From assembly GCA_022360275.1 (NCBI GenBank), contig JAKSDC010000064.1, forward strand, positions 1-14,716: 14,716 nt of DNA, read 5' to 3'. The notes under the pieces were generated by a model. The model was not told the origin of the DNA and made no database searches. It saw nothing but the letters and a program-made list of their open reading frames with translations. The translations under genes were made by a program, and so were the position numbers. This document shows, one piece after another, positions 5,691 through 13,497 of the stretch (positions within the stretch are counted from its first letter, which is position 1; each line of letters begins with the position of its first letter). The stretch is from Chlorobiales bacterium (GTDB taxonomy: Bacteria; Bacteroidota; Chlorobiia; Chlorobiales; Chlorobiaceae).

Positions 5691-8048
5691 ATGGATAACA
5701 CGGCAAAAAGAAAGCTGGATTTTGACAGGATTGTATCCTACGCTTCATCCTTTTGTATCTCCGATATGGGAAGGGATGTGCTTGCCAACGCAACCTCTTT
5801 CTCTGACCATGCACAACTGGAAGAGGAGCTTAGGCGGGTTATCGAGTTGCAGACGTTTCTCGATGAAGGTAATCCGCTGCCTTTTGCCAGCTTGCCGGAC
5901 ACTCGTCCACTGCTCGACAAACTCAATACGGCCGATACGTATCTCGAGCCACAGGAACTGCTTGATATTCATGACCTTCTTCACGCTTCTGTCCAGCTCA
6001 GGAAATGTATCTTTCAAAATCGCGCCGTTTCCCCCTCGTTGAATACCCTGACGATACAGCTGTGGCTGGAGAAATCTTTGCAGTATGAAATCAAGCGGGT
6101 TGTCGATGAACAGGCGCAGGTTCGTGATACGGCAAGTGACGGTCTTTTGGCTCTCCGGCATGAGCTTAATGAGAGCAGAAGAACGCTGAGAAAAAAGATG
6201 GTTCGTTTGTTGAAGCGGTGTCAGGAAAACGGTTGGCTTATGGAAGATACAGTTGCAATGAAAAACGGCCGGCTGGTCCTGGGGCTCAGGGTGGAATACA
6301 AGTACAAACTTCCGGGGTTTATTCAGGATTATTCCGATACCGGACAAACGGTTTTTATCGAGCCTGCTGAGACACTTGAGCTGAGCAATAGAATTCAGGA
6401 CCTCGAAATAAGCGAGCACAGGGAGGTGGAACGAATATTGAGGGAAACAACCGGGCATATAAGCGCAGAACGTGAGAATGTGCGGCATAACCAGGATCTG
6501 ATGGCGTTTTTTGATTCGATTTATGGTCGTGCTCAAGTTGCTCGTGATACCGGTTCGGTGATGCCGGAAATCAGAAAAGGGAAGATGTTACGGATTGTCA
6601 ATGGTTTTCATCCGTGGCTTCTTGTTTCCCATCGCAGGAAAAACGAGAAGGTTTTTCCCTTGAATATGGAACTGAATGAAAAAGAGCAGGTTCTTGTTAT
6701 CTCGGGTCCAAATGCCGGAGGGAAATCGGTTGCGATGAAAACAGCGGGTCTCCTGTGTTATATGCTGGCTCACGGTTTTCTTGTCCCTTGTAGCGAAAGT
6801 TCGGTGTTTCCGCTGTTTGAAGAGCTGTTTATCGAGATAGGCGATGAGCAGTCAATCGAAAATGACCTTTCAACATTCAGTTCCCATCTGGAACATATAC
6901 GGGAGATTCTCGATGCAGCGTCGTCTCGGAGTCTCGTGCTGATAGATGAGTTGTGCTCGGGAACGGATGTCGAGGAAGGGAGCGCTATCGCACGTTCGGT
7001 TATCGAGGAACTGCTTGCAAAAGGTGCAAAGGTTATTGTTACGACACATCTCGGGGAACTGAAAGCCTATGCACATGAGAAACCTGGAGTGGTAAACGGA
7101 GCCATGGAATTTGACCGCTCGTTGCTGAGTCCTTCATTCCGGTTTCTGAAAGGGCTGCCCGGCAACAGTTTTGCTTTTGCCATGATGCAGCGTATGGGAT
7201 TCAGCAGGGAGGTGCTTGTTCGGGCTGAACGTTATCTTGATAAAGGCAGAACCGGTCTTGACGCTCTGCTGGATGACCTCAGGGTTTCCTTGGAGACGAA
7301 CGGAAAGCTCAGAGAGTCGCTGGCGCAGGAACGGGAGGCGCTCGAGTGTGAACGCCAGCGTCTTGAAGAGAAAAAGGAAGAGTTGAAGAGCCGGGAACGG
7401 GAAATGAAGATGAAGGCTCAGAAGGAGATGGTCCGTGAAATTGAAAAAGCCAAAAAAGCGATTCGTGAGATTGTTCACGATGTGAAGAAAAGGCCGGAAG
7501 ATCAGGTTGTTGAAGCTGCACGAAGTGAACTGAGCGAGCGGAAAAAGGCAGCGCTCCGGGAAGAAAAAAACATTACGGCGGAACTGGAACGTTCGCTTCG
7601 GCCCGATCCTTCTATCCGGGAAGGTGATACCGTTCGTGTTCTGACAACCAACGCCTCCGGTGAAGTTGTGTCTTTGCAGGGTGAGGATGTTGTGGTGCAG
7701 TGTGGAACCTTCCGGTTGTCCACAGCGCTCAAGAACCTGGAAAAGATATCAAAGACAAAAGCAAAAAAGCTCGAACGTGCAGTGCCACGCGCATCTGTCT
7801 CTACGCTTGCATCCACAAAACTTGACCTTCGCGGTTTTCTCGGAGATGAGGCTGTCGGTGAAATAGAGCGGTTTGTGGATAAACTGCGGCTGAACAGGGT
7901 GCACAAGGCCACGATTATTCATGGGAAGGGAACCGGTGCTCTGCGTCAGAAGGTGGCACATTGCCTGAAACAGCATCCGGCAGTAAAAAGCTTCAGGCTT
8001 GGGGACTGGTCGGAAGGGGGCGTGGGGGTGACGATTGTAGAATTGTGA
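5691..8048 (+). CDS. mutS2: MutS2 ATPase/endonuclease
   Basis: 785 residues, the usual MutS2 length. In order: MutS-type core/lever helices (residues about 1-300); ATPase domain with Walker A GPNAGGKS (339-346), Walker B VLIDELCSGTD (Asp 419, Glu 420) and the TTHLGELKAYA switch; a long charged coiled coil (about 520-620); a small beta-barrel-like segment (REGDTVRVLTTNASGEVV); and a C-terminal Smr nuclease domain with LDLRG (711-715) and HGKGTGALR (744-752). Both Smr motifs are intact. There is no N-terminal mismatch-recognition domain, so this is not MutS1. Known roles: suppression of homologous recombination and, in Bacillus, splitting of collided ribosomes. Start: ATG 5691 lies 6 bases after GAGAG; ATG 5688 and TTG 5685 are in frame and cannot be excluded. 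Confidence 0.95.
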   Translation: MDNTAKRKLDFDRIVSYASSFCISDMGRDVLANATSFSDHAQLEEELRRVIELQTFLDEGNPLPFASLPDTRPLLDKLNTADTYLEPQELLDIHDLLHASVQLRKCIFQNRAVSPSLNTLTIQLWLEKSLQYEIKRVVDEQAQVRDTASDGLLALRHELNESRRTLRKKMVRLLKRCQENGWLMEDTVAMKNGRLVLGLRVEYKYKLPGFIQDYSDTGQTVFIEPAETLELSNRIQDLEISEHREVERILRETTGHISAERENVRHNQDLMAFFDSIYGRAQVARDTGSVMPEIRKGKMLRIVNGFHPWLLVSHRRKNEKVFPLNMELNEKEQVLVISGPNAGGKSVAMKTAGLLCYMLAHGFLVPCSESSVFPLFEELFIEIGDEQSIENDLSTFSSHLEHIREILDAASSRSLVLIDELCSGTDVEEGSAIARSVIEELLAKGAKVIVTTHLGELKAYAHEKPGVVNGAMEFDRSLLSPSFRFLKGLPGNSFAFAMMQRMGFSREVLVRAERYLDKGRTGLDALLDDLRVSLETNGKLRESLAQEREALECERQRLEEKKEELKSREREMKMKAQKEMVREIEKAKKAIREIVHDVKKRPEDQVVEAARSELSERKKAALREEKNITAELERSLRPDPSIREGDTVRVLTTNASGEVVSLQGEDVVVQCGTFRLSTALKNLEKISKTKAKKLERAVPRASVSTLASTKLDLRGFLGDEAVGEIERFVDKLRLNRVHKATIIHGKGTGALRQKVAHCLKQHPAVKSFRLGDWSEGGVGVTIVEL

Positions 8049-8077
8049 TAGAGGCCGGATGGCTGGGTAGCAAGAAA

Positions 8078-8108
8078 ATCGGATAGCCCATCGAGCTATC
8101 CAACCGAT
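8078..8108 (+). terminator. Hairpin after mutS2, possible weak terminator
   Basis: GGATAGC (8081-8087) pairs perfectly with GCTATCC (8095-8101) around the loop CCATCGA. ATCGG and CCGAT (8104-8108) allow an alternative longer pairing. The following bases (CTTCCTTC) are pyrimidine-rich but not a true T-run, so termination would be partial at best. It stands 33 bp after the mutS2 stop in the 156-bp gap before pgsA. Confidence 0.4.
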
Positions 8109-8204
8109 CTTCCTTCAGTTGAGAATGTGGGGCGGATACATTATCTTGAGCGCAAATGGAAGGCCTTTCCAATATTTATCAATGTTTGCCGTGGTATGCA
8201 ACAT

Positions 8205-8798
8205 ATGACTTTACCCAACCAGTTGACAGCATTGCGAATACTGCTTGTTCCGGTTTTTATGTTTTTGCTGCTGCTTGATTCGCCGTATATGAAACTTCTG
8301 GGGGTTGTTGTTTTTGTGGCTGCTTCGCTGACCGACATTTATGATGGTTATCATGCAAGAAAATATGGTCTTACCAGCAGACTCGGAGCGTTTCTCGATC
8401 CTCTTGCCGACAAGTTTCTTATCACAGCGGCATTTCTAATCTATGTTTGGGAGGGATACCTTTCCCTGTGGATGGTTTTGCTGGTTGTACTGCGTGATGT
8501 TGTTGTGACGGTTCTGCGTGTTTATGCAGAGTGGAAAAACAAACCGGTGGTGACAAGCAGAGAGGCAAAATACAAGACGATTACACAGAACGTTTTTGCT
8601 TATGTGATCATGCTTCTTATCCTTCTCAAGGAAAAGGAGTTTACCGGGGAAGATATATCAGCATTGGTGAAAAGGGTTTTGCATTCGGATTACCTGGATT
8701 ATATCATGCTTCTGATAACGCTCTATACGGTTTATACCGGTATTTCATACCTGGTGCAGAACTGGAGAGGGTTGTCGAGTCCTTCCCCCTCACGATAG
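8205..8798 (+). CDS. pgsA: CDP-diacylglycerol-glycerol-3-phosphate 3-phosphatidyltransferase
   Basis: 197 residues from ATG 8205 (MTLPNQLTALRILLVPVF), the usual PgsA N-terminus; ATG 8196 is also in frame, and neither has a clear ribosome site. The complete CDP-alcohol phosphotransferase motif DxxDGxxARx8GxxxDxxxD is present: Asp 44, Asp 47, Gly 48, Ala 51, Arg 52, Gly 61, Asp 65, Asp 69. Several hydrophobic spans mark an inner-membrane enzyme. It joins CDP-diacylglycerol and glycerol-3-phosphate to phosphatidylglycerol phosphate, whose phosphate the next gene product, PgpA, can remove. The TLPNQLT start is typical of PgsA rather than cardiolipin or phosphatidylserine synthases of the same superfamily. 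Likely co-transcribed with pgpA (21-bp gap). Confidence 0.9.
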   Translation: MTLPNQLTALRILLVPVFMFLLLLDSPYMKLLGVVVFVAASLTDIYDGYHARKYGLTSRLGAFLDPLADKFLITAAFLIYVWEGYLSLWMVLLVVLRDVVVTVLRVYAEWKNKPVVTSREAKYKTITQNVFAYVIMLLILLKEKEFTGEDISALVKRVLHSDYLDYIMLLITLYTVYTGISYLVQNWRGLSSPSPSR

Positions 8799-8819
8799 GA
8801 GCGTAGAACGTGTTGCTGC

Positions 8820-9296
8820 ATGAGAATGTTTGCCGCCAAATTTCTGGGAAGCTGTGCCGGACTCGGGTATTTTCCATTTGCTCCCGGTACGATCACGAGC
8901 CTTGCTGCAGTTACTCTCTTTGTTCTGTTTCCTTCACTTTTGCAGATTGAAACAGCGCTCCCGGTTCTGGCGATTCTTTTCGCTTCCGGCCTTTGGGCTT
9001 CCGGGGTTATGGAAGAGGTATACGGGCACGATCCTTCTCGGGTTACTATTGACGAGTTTGCAGGTCAATGGTTGGCGCTCCTGTTGCTGCCGGTCGGGTG
9101 GTTTACGGCCATTCTTGGCTTTGTGGCGTTCAGGTTTTTTGATATCCTGAAACCGGAACCGGTCAACAGCGCACAAAAATTGCCTGGTGGCTGGGGAGTG
9201 ATGGCTGACGATTTGCTTGCAGGTGTTTATGCAAATCTTTCTGTGCGTATTATGCTTTGGCTGCTTTCGTTTTTTCCGGGTGCAGTACCGTTGTAA
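8820..9296 (+). CDS. pgpA: Phosphatidylglycerophosphatase A
   Basis: 158 residues, normal for PgpA. The family blocks are all present: GLGYFPFAPGTITS near residues 14-27, TIDEFAGQW with Asp 78/Glu 79, FRFFDILKPEP (104-114) and GGWGVMADDLLAG with Asp 130/Asp 131. These acidic residues form the metal-dependent site that removes phosphate from phosphatidylglycerol phosphate. Hydrophobic spans place it in the inner membrane. ATG 8820 follows an in-frame stop, so the start can only be 8820 or the ATG at 8826; AGGAG lies 18 bases upstream, too far for a standard site. The last 70 bases overlap the 3' end of dxs on the other strand, encoding the hydrophobic C-terminal tail. Step two after pgsA. Confidence 0.92.
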   Translation: MRMFAAKFLGSCAGLGYFPFAPGTITSLAAVTLFVLFPSLLQIETALPVLAILFASGLWASGVMEEVYGHDPSRVTIDEFAGQWLALLLLPVGWFTAILGFVAFRFFDILKPEPVNSAQKLPGGWGVMADDLLAGVYANLSVRIMLWLLSFFPGAVPL

Positions 9297-11206
9297 AAGC
9301 TGCTGATCTGTCTGCTGAGATTTTCAGCATCCAGCTCAAGCAGCCGGTAGAGATCCTTCATGCTGCCATGAGTGACGAATTTGTCAGGCAGCCCCAGCGT
9401 CAAGACCTTATTTGACAATCCTTCCTTTCTGAGATGATCGTTAACCGCGCTTCCAAGTCCTCCGATAACGCTGTTTTCTTCGATAACAACAATTTTTTCA
9501 TGACGTTCCGCTATGGCGTGAACCATTGCCGTATCGAGTGGTTTAAGAAAACGCATGTTTGCCACGAGAGCTTCGATGTTTTCCTGTTCAAGAAGACGTG
9601 AGACTTCGAGCGATCTTTGCACCATGGTGCCGATTGCAAGAATGGCTATGGATGAACCGTCACGTATGATTTCGCCTTTTCCGATTTCAACCGCATTGAA
9701 ATCAGGATTCAGGGTCGTGCCGGTGCAGATGCCTCTCGGGTAACGGATGGCGACCGGACCGTCGTTGTAAAGCGATGCGGTATATATCATGTCACGGAGC
9801 TCCTGCTCGTTTTTCGGTGCCATTACAATCATATTTGGAACCGGTTGAAGATAGGAAAGATCGAATGAACCGTGATGGGTCGGTCCGTCTTCTCCCACCA
9901 GCCCGGCACGGTCGATGGCGAAAACAACCGGCAGCTTCTGAAGCGCGACGTCATGAATCAGCTGATCGTATGCTCTTTGCAGGAAGGTGGAATAAATCGC
10001 GCAGAAAGGCCTGAAACCTTTGGCTGCCATTCCTGCAGCGAACGTTACAGCATGCTGTTCAGCGATGCCGACATCGTAAAAACGTTTGGGGTGGGTGTTC
10101 TGGAATATGTCGAGCGATGTCCCGCTGGGCATGGCGGCGGTAATGCCGACAATTCTGTGGTCTTTGGAAGCGAGCTCGGTCAAGGCTTTGCCAAAGATGT
10201 CCTGATATTTTGGTGGCGGGATCTTTCCGGATTTTTTCAGGGATTTTCCGGTGGTGGTATCGAATCCTCCGCTGCTTGCATGCCATTTACTCTGGTTATC
10301 TTCAGCGGGTTTGAAACCTTTCCCCTTCGTTGTAATCACATGAAGCAGTTTGGGATGGGGCAGCTCCTGCATCTCCTTGAAAGCTTTCACCAGTTTTTCT
10401 GTATCATGTCCGTCAATGGGGCCGAAGTAGCGAAAACCAAGAGCTTCAAAAAAAGCTCCGGGGGTCAAGGCAGCTTTTATACCGTCCTCGAGCTTGTGTA
10501 CTGCGTGTTTCGCTGTTTCTCCAAGATCATTGTTGAGCAGGGAAAGAGAGTCCCAGATAAATTTTCTGACCTTGTTGTAAGTTTTGTTCAGAGAAATGTT
10601 GACAAGATAGTTTTTAAGTCCGCCGGTGCTGGGGGCAATTGCCATCTGGTTGTCGTTCAGAACAACCAGGACGTCGCTTTTGGTGTCTCCAAGATGGTTC
10701 ATGGCTTCAAATGCCATGCCTCCTGTCATGCTCCCGTCGCCGATAATTGCGATGATTTTTTCGTTGCTTCCGGAAAGGTCACGGGCAGCAGCCAGTCCTG
10801 CAGCCGCGGAGATCGAGGTGGAGGCGTGTCCGGTTCCAAAAGCATCATGGGGACTTTCGGATATTTTAGGAAAGCCTGCCAGGCCGTCGTATTTCCTGTT
10901 TGTATGCATCCGGTCTTTTCTGCCGGTCAGCATCTTATGAATATAAGCCTGGTGCCCCACATCCCAGATGATCTGGTCGTATGGTGTCTTGTAAACGTAA
11001 TGGAGCGCCACGGTCATTTCAACGACGCCGAGGCTTGAGCCGAAGTGGCCCCCGTTTTCCGCAACAACATCGATAAGATAAGCTCTGCATTCATCCGCTA
11101 TTTTCTGAAGTTGTTCAGGTTTGAACTTTTTAAGATCTTCAGGGGAGTGAATTTCCGAAAGGAAAGGATACTTTTCCTTTACCGAAAGCAGCGTCAAGTT
11201 TTCCAT
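9227..11206 (-). CDS. dxs: 1-deoxy-D-xylulose-5-phosphate synthase
   Basis: 659 residues, slightly longer than usual. DXS condenses pyruvate and glyceraldehyde-3-phosphate, the first step of the MEP isoprenoid route, which in a phototroph feeds carotenoids, chlorophyll tails and quinones. Visible: His 54 (GGHFGSS); the thiamine-diphosphate motif GDGSMTGG (156-163) ending at Asn 184-186; the pyrimidine-domain catalytic Glu 383 in DVGIAEQHAV; DRAGLVGEDGPTHHG (432-446); and a C-terminal transketolase domain. The C-terminal 24 residues or so, hydrophilic, lie in the DNA overlapped by pgpA. ATG 11206 has no clear Shine-Dalgarno sequence. The gene follows yjbQ on the same strand after 229 bp, with its own candidate regulatory region. 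Confidence 0.96.
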   Translation of the reverse strand: MENLTLLSVKEKYPFLSEIHSPEDLKKFKPEQLQKIADECRAYLIDVVAENGGHFGSSLGVVEMTVALHYVYKTPYDQIIWDVGHQAYIHKMLTGRKDRMHTNRKYDGLAGFPKISESPHDAFGTGHASTSISAAAGLAAARDLSGSNEKIIAIIGDGSMTGGMAFEAMNHLGDTKSDVLVVLNDNQMAIAPSTGGLKNYLVNISLNKTYNKVRKFIWDSLSLLNNDLGETAKHAVHKLEDGIKAALTPGAFFEALGFRYFGPIDGHDTEKLVKAFKEMQELPHPKLLHVITTKGKGFKPAEDNQSKWHASSGGFDTTTGKSLKKSGKIPPPKYQDIFGKALTELASKDHRIVGITAAMPSGTSLDIFQNTHPKRFYDVGIAEQHAVTFAAGMAAKGFRPFCAIYSTFLQRAYDQLIHDVALQKLPVVFAIDRAGLVGEDGPTHHGSFDLSYLQPVPNMIVMAPKNEQELRDMIYTASLYNDGPVAIRYPRGICTGTTLNPDFNAVEIGKGEIIRDGSSIAILAIGTMVQRSLEVSRLLEQENIEALVANMRFLKPLDTAMVHAIAERHEKIVVIEENSVIGGLGSAVNDHLRKEGLSNKVLTLGLPDKFVTHGSMKDLYRLLELDAENLSRQISSFYNGTAPGKNESSQSIIRTERFA

Positions 11207-11231
11207 AGAAGGTATTCTTATCTGAATGATG

Positions 11232-11284
11232 TTGCGTATCGCAAATGATTTCTTTCAAAGAAACATGACCGAACCTTTGATCAA
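11232..11284. promoter_or_regulatory. Cluster of three short palindromes upstream of dxs
   Basis: Within 53 bp just before the dxs start are three perfect palindromes: TTGCGTATCGCAA (11232-11244), TTTCTTTCAAAGAAA (11249-11263) and TTGATCAA (11277-11284). They are candidate operators or part of the dxs leader. No clear -35/-10 pair could be assigned. The rest of the 229-bp gap (11285-11435) holds an AT palindrome near 11368-11381 and nothing else recognisable. Confidence 0.3.
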
Positions 11285-11435
11285 CACAAGTAAAAGTTTC
11301 ATTCCATTTTTGTACTGTTCATCTAACCGGATTGCGATGTTCCCGGTTCCTTGCCGTGAAATTTTTAAAAATTGGAGCTATAGCAATGCATACTTTTCAG
11401 GTTATTCGGCAATTGGCTGTTGTAATGCAGTAGAG

Positions 11436-11861
11436 TCAGACGCCTGCAATGTGCATAAGGAGTTTGCGTTTGGGGCGCGGACCGTCGAGTTCCACAAGAA
11501 AAACTGACTGCCATTGGCCAAGAAGCAGCTTTCCCGACTCAAAAGGAATGGTTTCGGAGCTGTTCATGAAAAGGCCCATGAGGTGCGAATGTGCGTTATC
11601 GCGGCCGTCGACGGGAGCGATATTGTGGAGATAGCCGCCATCTTTCGGCACGAGGCGCTTCAGAAAAATAACCATATCCTCAAGCAGCCTGGGTTCCTGC
11701 TCGTTTACATTAACGAATGCGGTAGTGTGCTGGCTTACGAGGGTTATCTGTCCTTTTTCAAGGCCGCATGATGCGACAAATGCCCGGACTTCTCCGGTGA
11801 CATCGATAATCTGGATCGGATCGACGGTTTCACGAACGATTGTCTTGCTAAGATATTCCAT
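11436..11861 (-). CDS. yjbQ: YjbQ/UPF0047 family protein, possible secondary thiamine-phosphate synthase
   Basis: 141 residues, full length for the family. Signature positions: SQHTTAFVNVNEQEP with His 45, Asn 51 and Glu 54; NAHSHLMG with His 91 and His 93; GQWQ (115-118); and the closing DGPRPKRKLLMHIAG. The conserved His/Glu set forms a metal-bound pocket. Some members have weak thiamine-phosphate synthase activity and can rescue thiE mutants, but the physiological role is unsettled. Cytoplasmic. ATG 11859-11861 is the only good start; no clear ribosome site. It precedes dxs on the same strand, and DXS uses thiamine diphosphate, a tempting but unproven link. No terminator was seen between the two genes. 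Confidence 0.9.
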   Translation of the reverse strand: MEYLSKTIVRETVDPIQIIDVTGEVRAFVASCGLEKGQITLVSQHTTAFVNVNEQEPRLLEDMVIFLKRLVPKDGGYLHNIAPVDGRDNAHSHLMGLFMNSSETIPFESGKLLLGQWQSVFLVELDGPRPKRKLLMHIAGV

Positions 11862-12123
11862 AGAAAATAGCGGGATTCAGAAGTGTAGTACTGGTTTTGC
11901 AGGTGACTTTTTGAAACTAACCGAAAGGTACGAAGATTCAAAGGGGGATACCAATAAAACGGCCGCCTGAAGGTACATCGGAAGGTTTTCCGGGGGCATT
12001 CCGGCATCAGGTTACAAAGAGGTTCCATAGCCTGATTCCTTTGGCATTGCATATGTAATTTTCGTTTAGTTTTTGTATACTGGAAGTTGAAAACAGCATC
12101 AGATCATTTAACAGTTGACCGGC
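11862..12123. other. Divergent intergenic region between yjbQ and the outer-membrane gene
   Basis: 262 bp between two divergent starts, so it should hold both promoters. TATACT at about 12076-12081 lies before the + strand gene, but no well-spaced -35 partner could be assigned. A small hairpin CGGAA/TTCCG (about 11979-11993) is present. No reading frame, tRNA or repeat can be supported here. Confidence 0.4.
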
Positions 12124-12735
12124 ATGAACCACGTTAGAACAATTGTTATCACACTTCTATTCTCGGGCTTGTTCCTTCTTCCCGTGGTTACTTCTGCGGA
12201 TACCGGAACGAGGGTACATGCATTTACCGACCGTTCAGAGCCAGTCAGTTTCAGTGATCTTACCTTCAGCTCAGGCTATGCATGGGGGGAGCTGGAAGGA
12301 AGTGAGGATATCCAGATCATTCCTTTTTCGGTCAGATTTGGTTTCGACATCAACGAGCTTCTTGGAATAAGCGGCCCCGGTTCCCTGCAGGTTGGTATAG
12401 AGCCGTTTGTCAATACCATCATCGAGCCGGAAGGCGGCGTTGAAGCAGGTCTGAATGTTGGTTTACGGTATATGACACCGTTGACGGACGGAGTTGCAAT
12501 TTTTGGAGAGATCAGCTCAGGACCTGCATATTTCAGTATCGATACCGTTGAACAGGGTGATTATGGATTTAGCTTTATCAGTCAGTTCGGTGCCGGTCTG
12601 CAGTTTGAACTGACGCACAATGTCGCCTTTAACGCCGGTTATCGCTACAGACACCTGTCCAACGCAGGGTTAAGCGAGCCTAATGCAGGTATCAATACCA
12701 ATGCGCTTATAACCGGTATTTCCTTCAGTTACTAA
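12124..12735 (+). CDS. Outer-membrane beta-barrel, PagL-like acyloxyacyl hydrolase family
   Basis: 203 residues from ATG 12124; an in-frame TTG at 12115 is less likely because the signal peptide starts naturally at MNHVRTIVIT. A signal peptide of about 25 residues ends TSA-DT. The mature part consists of short amphipathic beta strands (FSVRFGF, NVGLRYMTPL, GFSFISQFGAGLQFEL, VAFNAGYRYRHLSN) and ends in FSY, an aromatic C-terminus typical of outer-membrane proteins. GYRYRHLSNAGLSEPNAGIN resembles the PagL lipid A 3-O-deacylase active region, with His 177 and Ser 179 in HxSN. The acidic member of the PagL triad, expected about 12 residues after the serine, appears to be Asn 191; Glu 185 is nearer. 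Deacylation of lipid A is therefore plausible, not certain. Monocistronic. Confidence 0.7.
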   Translation: MNHVRTIVITLLFSGLFLLPVVTSADTGTRVHAFTDRSEPVSFSDLTFSSGYAWGELEGSEDIQIIPFSVRFGFDINELLGISGPGSLQVGIEPFVNTIIEPEGGVEAGLNVGLRYMTPLTDGVAIFGEISSGPAYFSIDTVEQGDYGFSFISQFGAGLQFELTHNVAFNAGYRYRHLSNAGLSEPNAGINTNALITGISFSY

Positions 12736-13065
12736 ATGACTTTGACTGAGGGCTGACTTTACAGTCGGCTTAATCCCCTCTTATCCAGTCCAGTGGAATT
12801 TTCTGGTTCCATGCTTGGCTTGTATCTGCCGTTTTCCCGTTCTGTTGTCAATAACCGCCCATGAACTTTGGTTCCGGGTATGCCGAACAATCCTTTCATG
12901 GGGGGATGAACTAATTACGGACAGGAAGATGTTACATGAGAAAACCACCGGGAATACATGAGGAACGTATCGTCGGGTTTTTTCGGAGGTTGTTTTGCCG
13001 GTGAGGGTTGAGTTTCTTGTAAAGGCATTGTATTGCGGGAAAGCATAAAACAGGGGGATGAAGTC
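12736..13065. other. 330-bp gap with hairpins but no convincing gene
   Basis: After the outer-membrane gene a wobble-containing hairpin (12751-12758 with 12763-12770) could slow transcription, but no T-run follows. At 12858-12902 a nested stem-loop is formed by CCCATGAA/TTCATGGG enclosing GTTC/GAAC. A 22-codon frame from ATG 12936 to 13004 has AGGAAG about 8 bases upstream but is too short to call. On the minus strand an open frame ending at 12781 has no recognisable domain. The VOC gene ribosome site (AGGGGG) ends the region. Confidence 0.5.
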
Positions 13066-13443
13066 ATGGCTGAAGACTATAATCAGGTTGGCTGGTTTGA
13101 AATTCCGGTTTCGGATATGACGCGAGCCATTGATTTTTACGAATATGTTTTTGGCGTGACGCTTGATGAGCAGGAAATAGGTGAGCTGGAGATGGCATGG
13201 TTTCCCATGAAAGAGGGGGAAATCGGCGCTCCGGGAGGTCTTGTCAAAGGCGAGGGGTATGTGCCTTCGGACAAAGGAACATTGATATACTTCACTGCAG
13301 CTGATATCGAGGATGTTTGCAGAAGAGCTGCAGAAAAACAAGGCAGGGTATTGCAGGAGAAATCAGACATTGGAGAATATGGTTTTACTGCCAAGGTGCT
13401 TGATACAGAGGGGAATACTATCGGGTTACATTCACGAACATAA
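13066..13443 (+). CDS. VOC-family (glyoxalase/dioxygenase fold) protein
   Basis: 125 residues from ATG 13066, supported by AGGGGG about 9 bases upstream; an in-frame TTG at 13033 is less likely. It shows one VOC module pair: VGWFEIPVSDMTRAIDFYEYVFG (split beta-alpha unit, Glu 12 a potential metal ligand), then LIYFTAADIEDVCRRAAEKQGRVLQE, and the closing VLDTEGNTIGLHS with His 122. The pattern fits the VOC fold used by glyoxalase I, fosfomycin-resistance and extradiol dioxygenase proteins, but the substrate cannot be read from it. Single-domain, so probably a dimer; cytoplasmic. It lies 54 bp before the arsenosugar-type pair on the same strand, so it may belong to that unit, but no shared function is established. 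Confidence 0.85.
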   Translation: MAEDYNQVGWFEIPVSDMTRAIDFYEYVFGVTLDEQEIGELEMAWFPMKEGEIGAPGGLVKGEGYVPSDKGTLIYFTAADIEDVCRRAAEKQGRVLQEKSDIGEYGFTAKVLDTEGNTIGLHSRT

Positions 13444-13497
13444 AGGCACCTCTATAAATTTGTTCCGCGGCCTGATTACTAGTAAAAGATAAACACT

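Noticed and set aside
5745..6536. 263-codon minus-strand frame inside mutS2
   Set aside because: Antisense shadow of the MutS2 core; no domain and no upstream ribosome site.
9872..11038. 388-codon open frame on the plus strand inside dxs
   Set aside because: Lies wholly opposite dxs, whose motifs are all intact; the product is low-complexity in character and matches no family I know.
12781..13341. 186-codon minus-strand frame overlapping the VOC gene
   Set aside because: Half lies antisense to the VOC gene; the C-terminal part outside it has no domain I recognise and no convincing start, though a decayed gene fragment cannot be ruled out.
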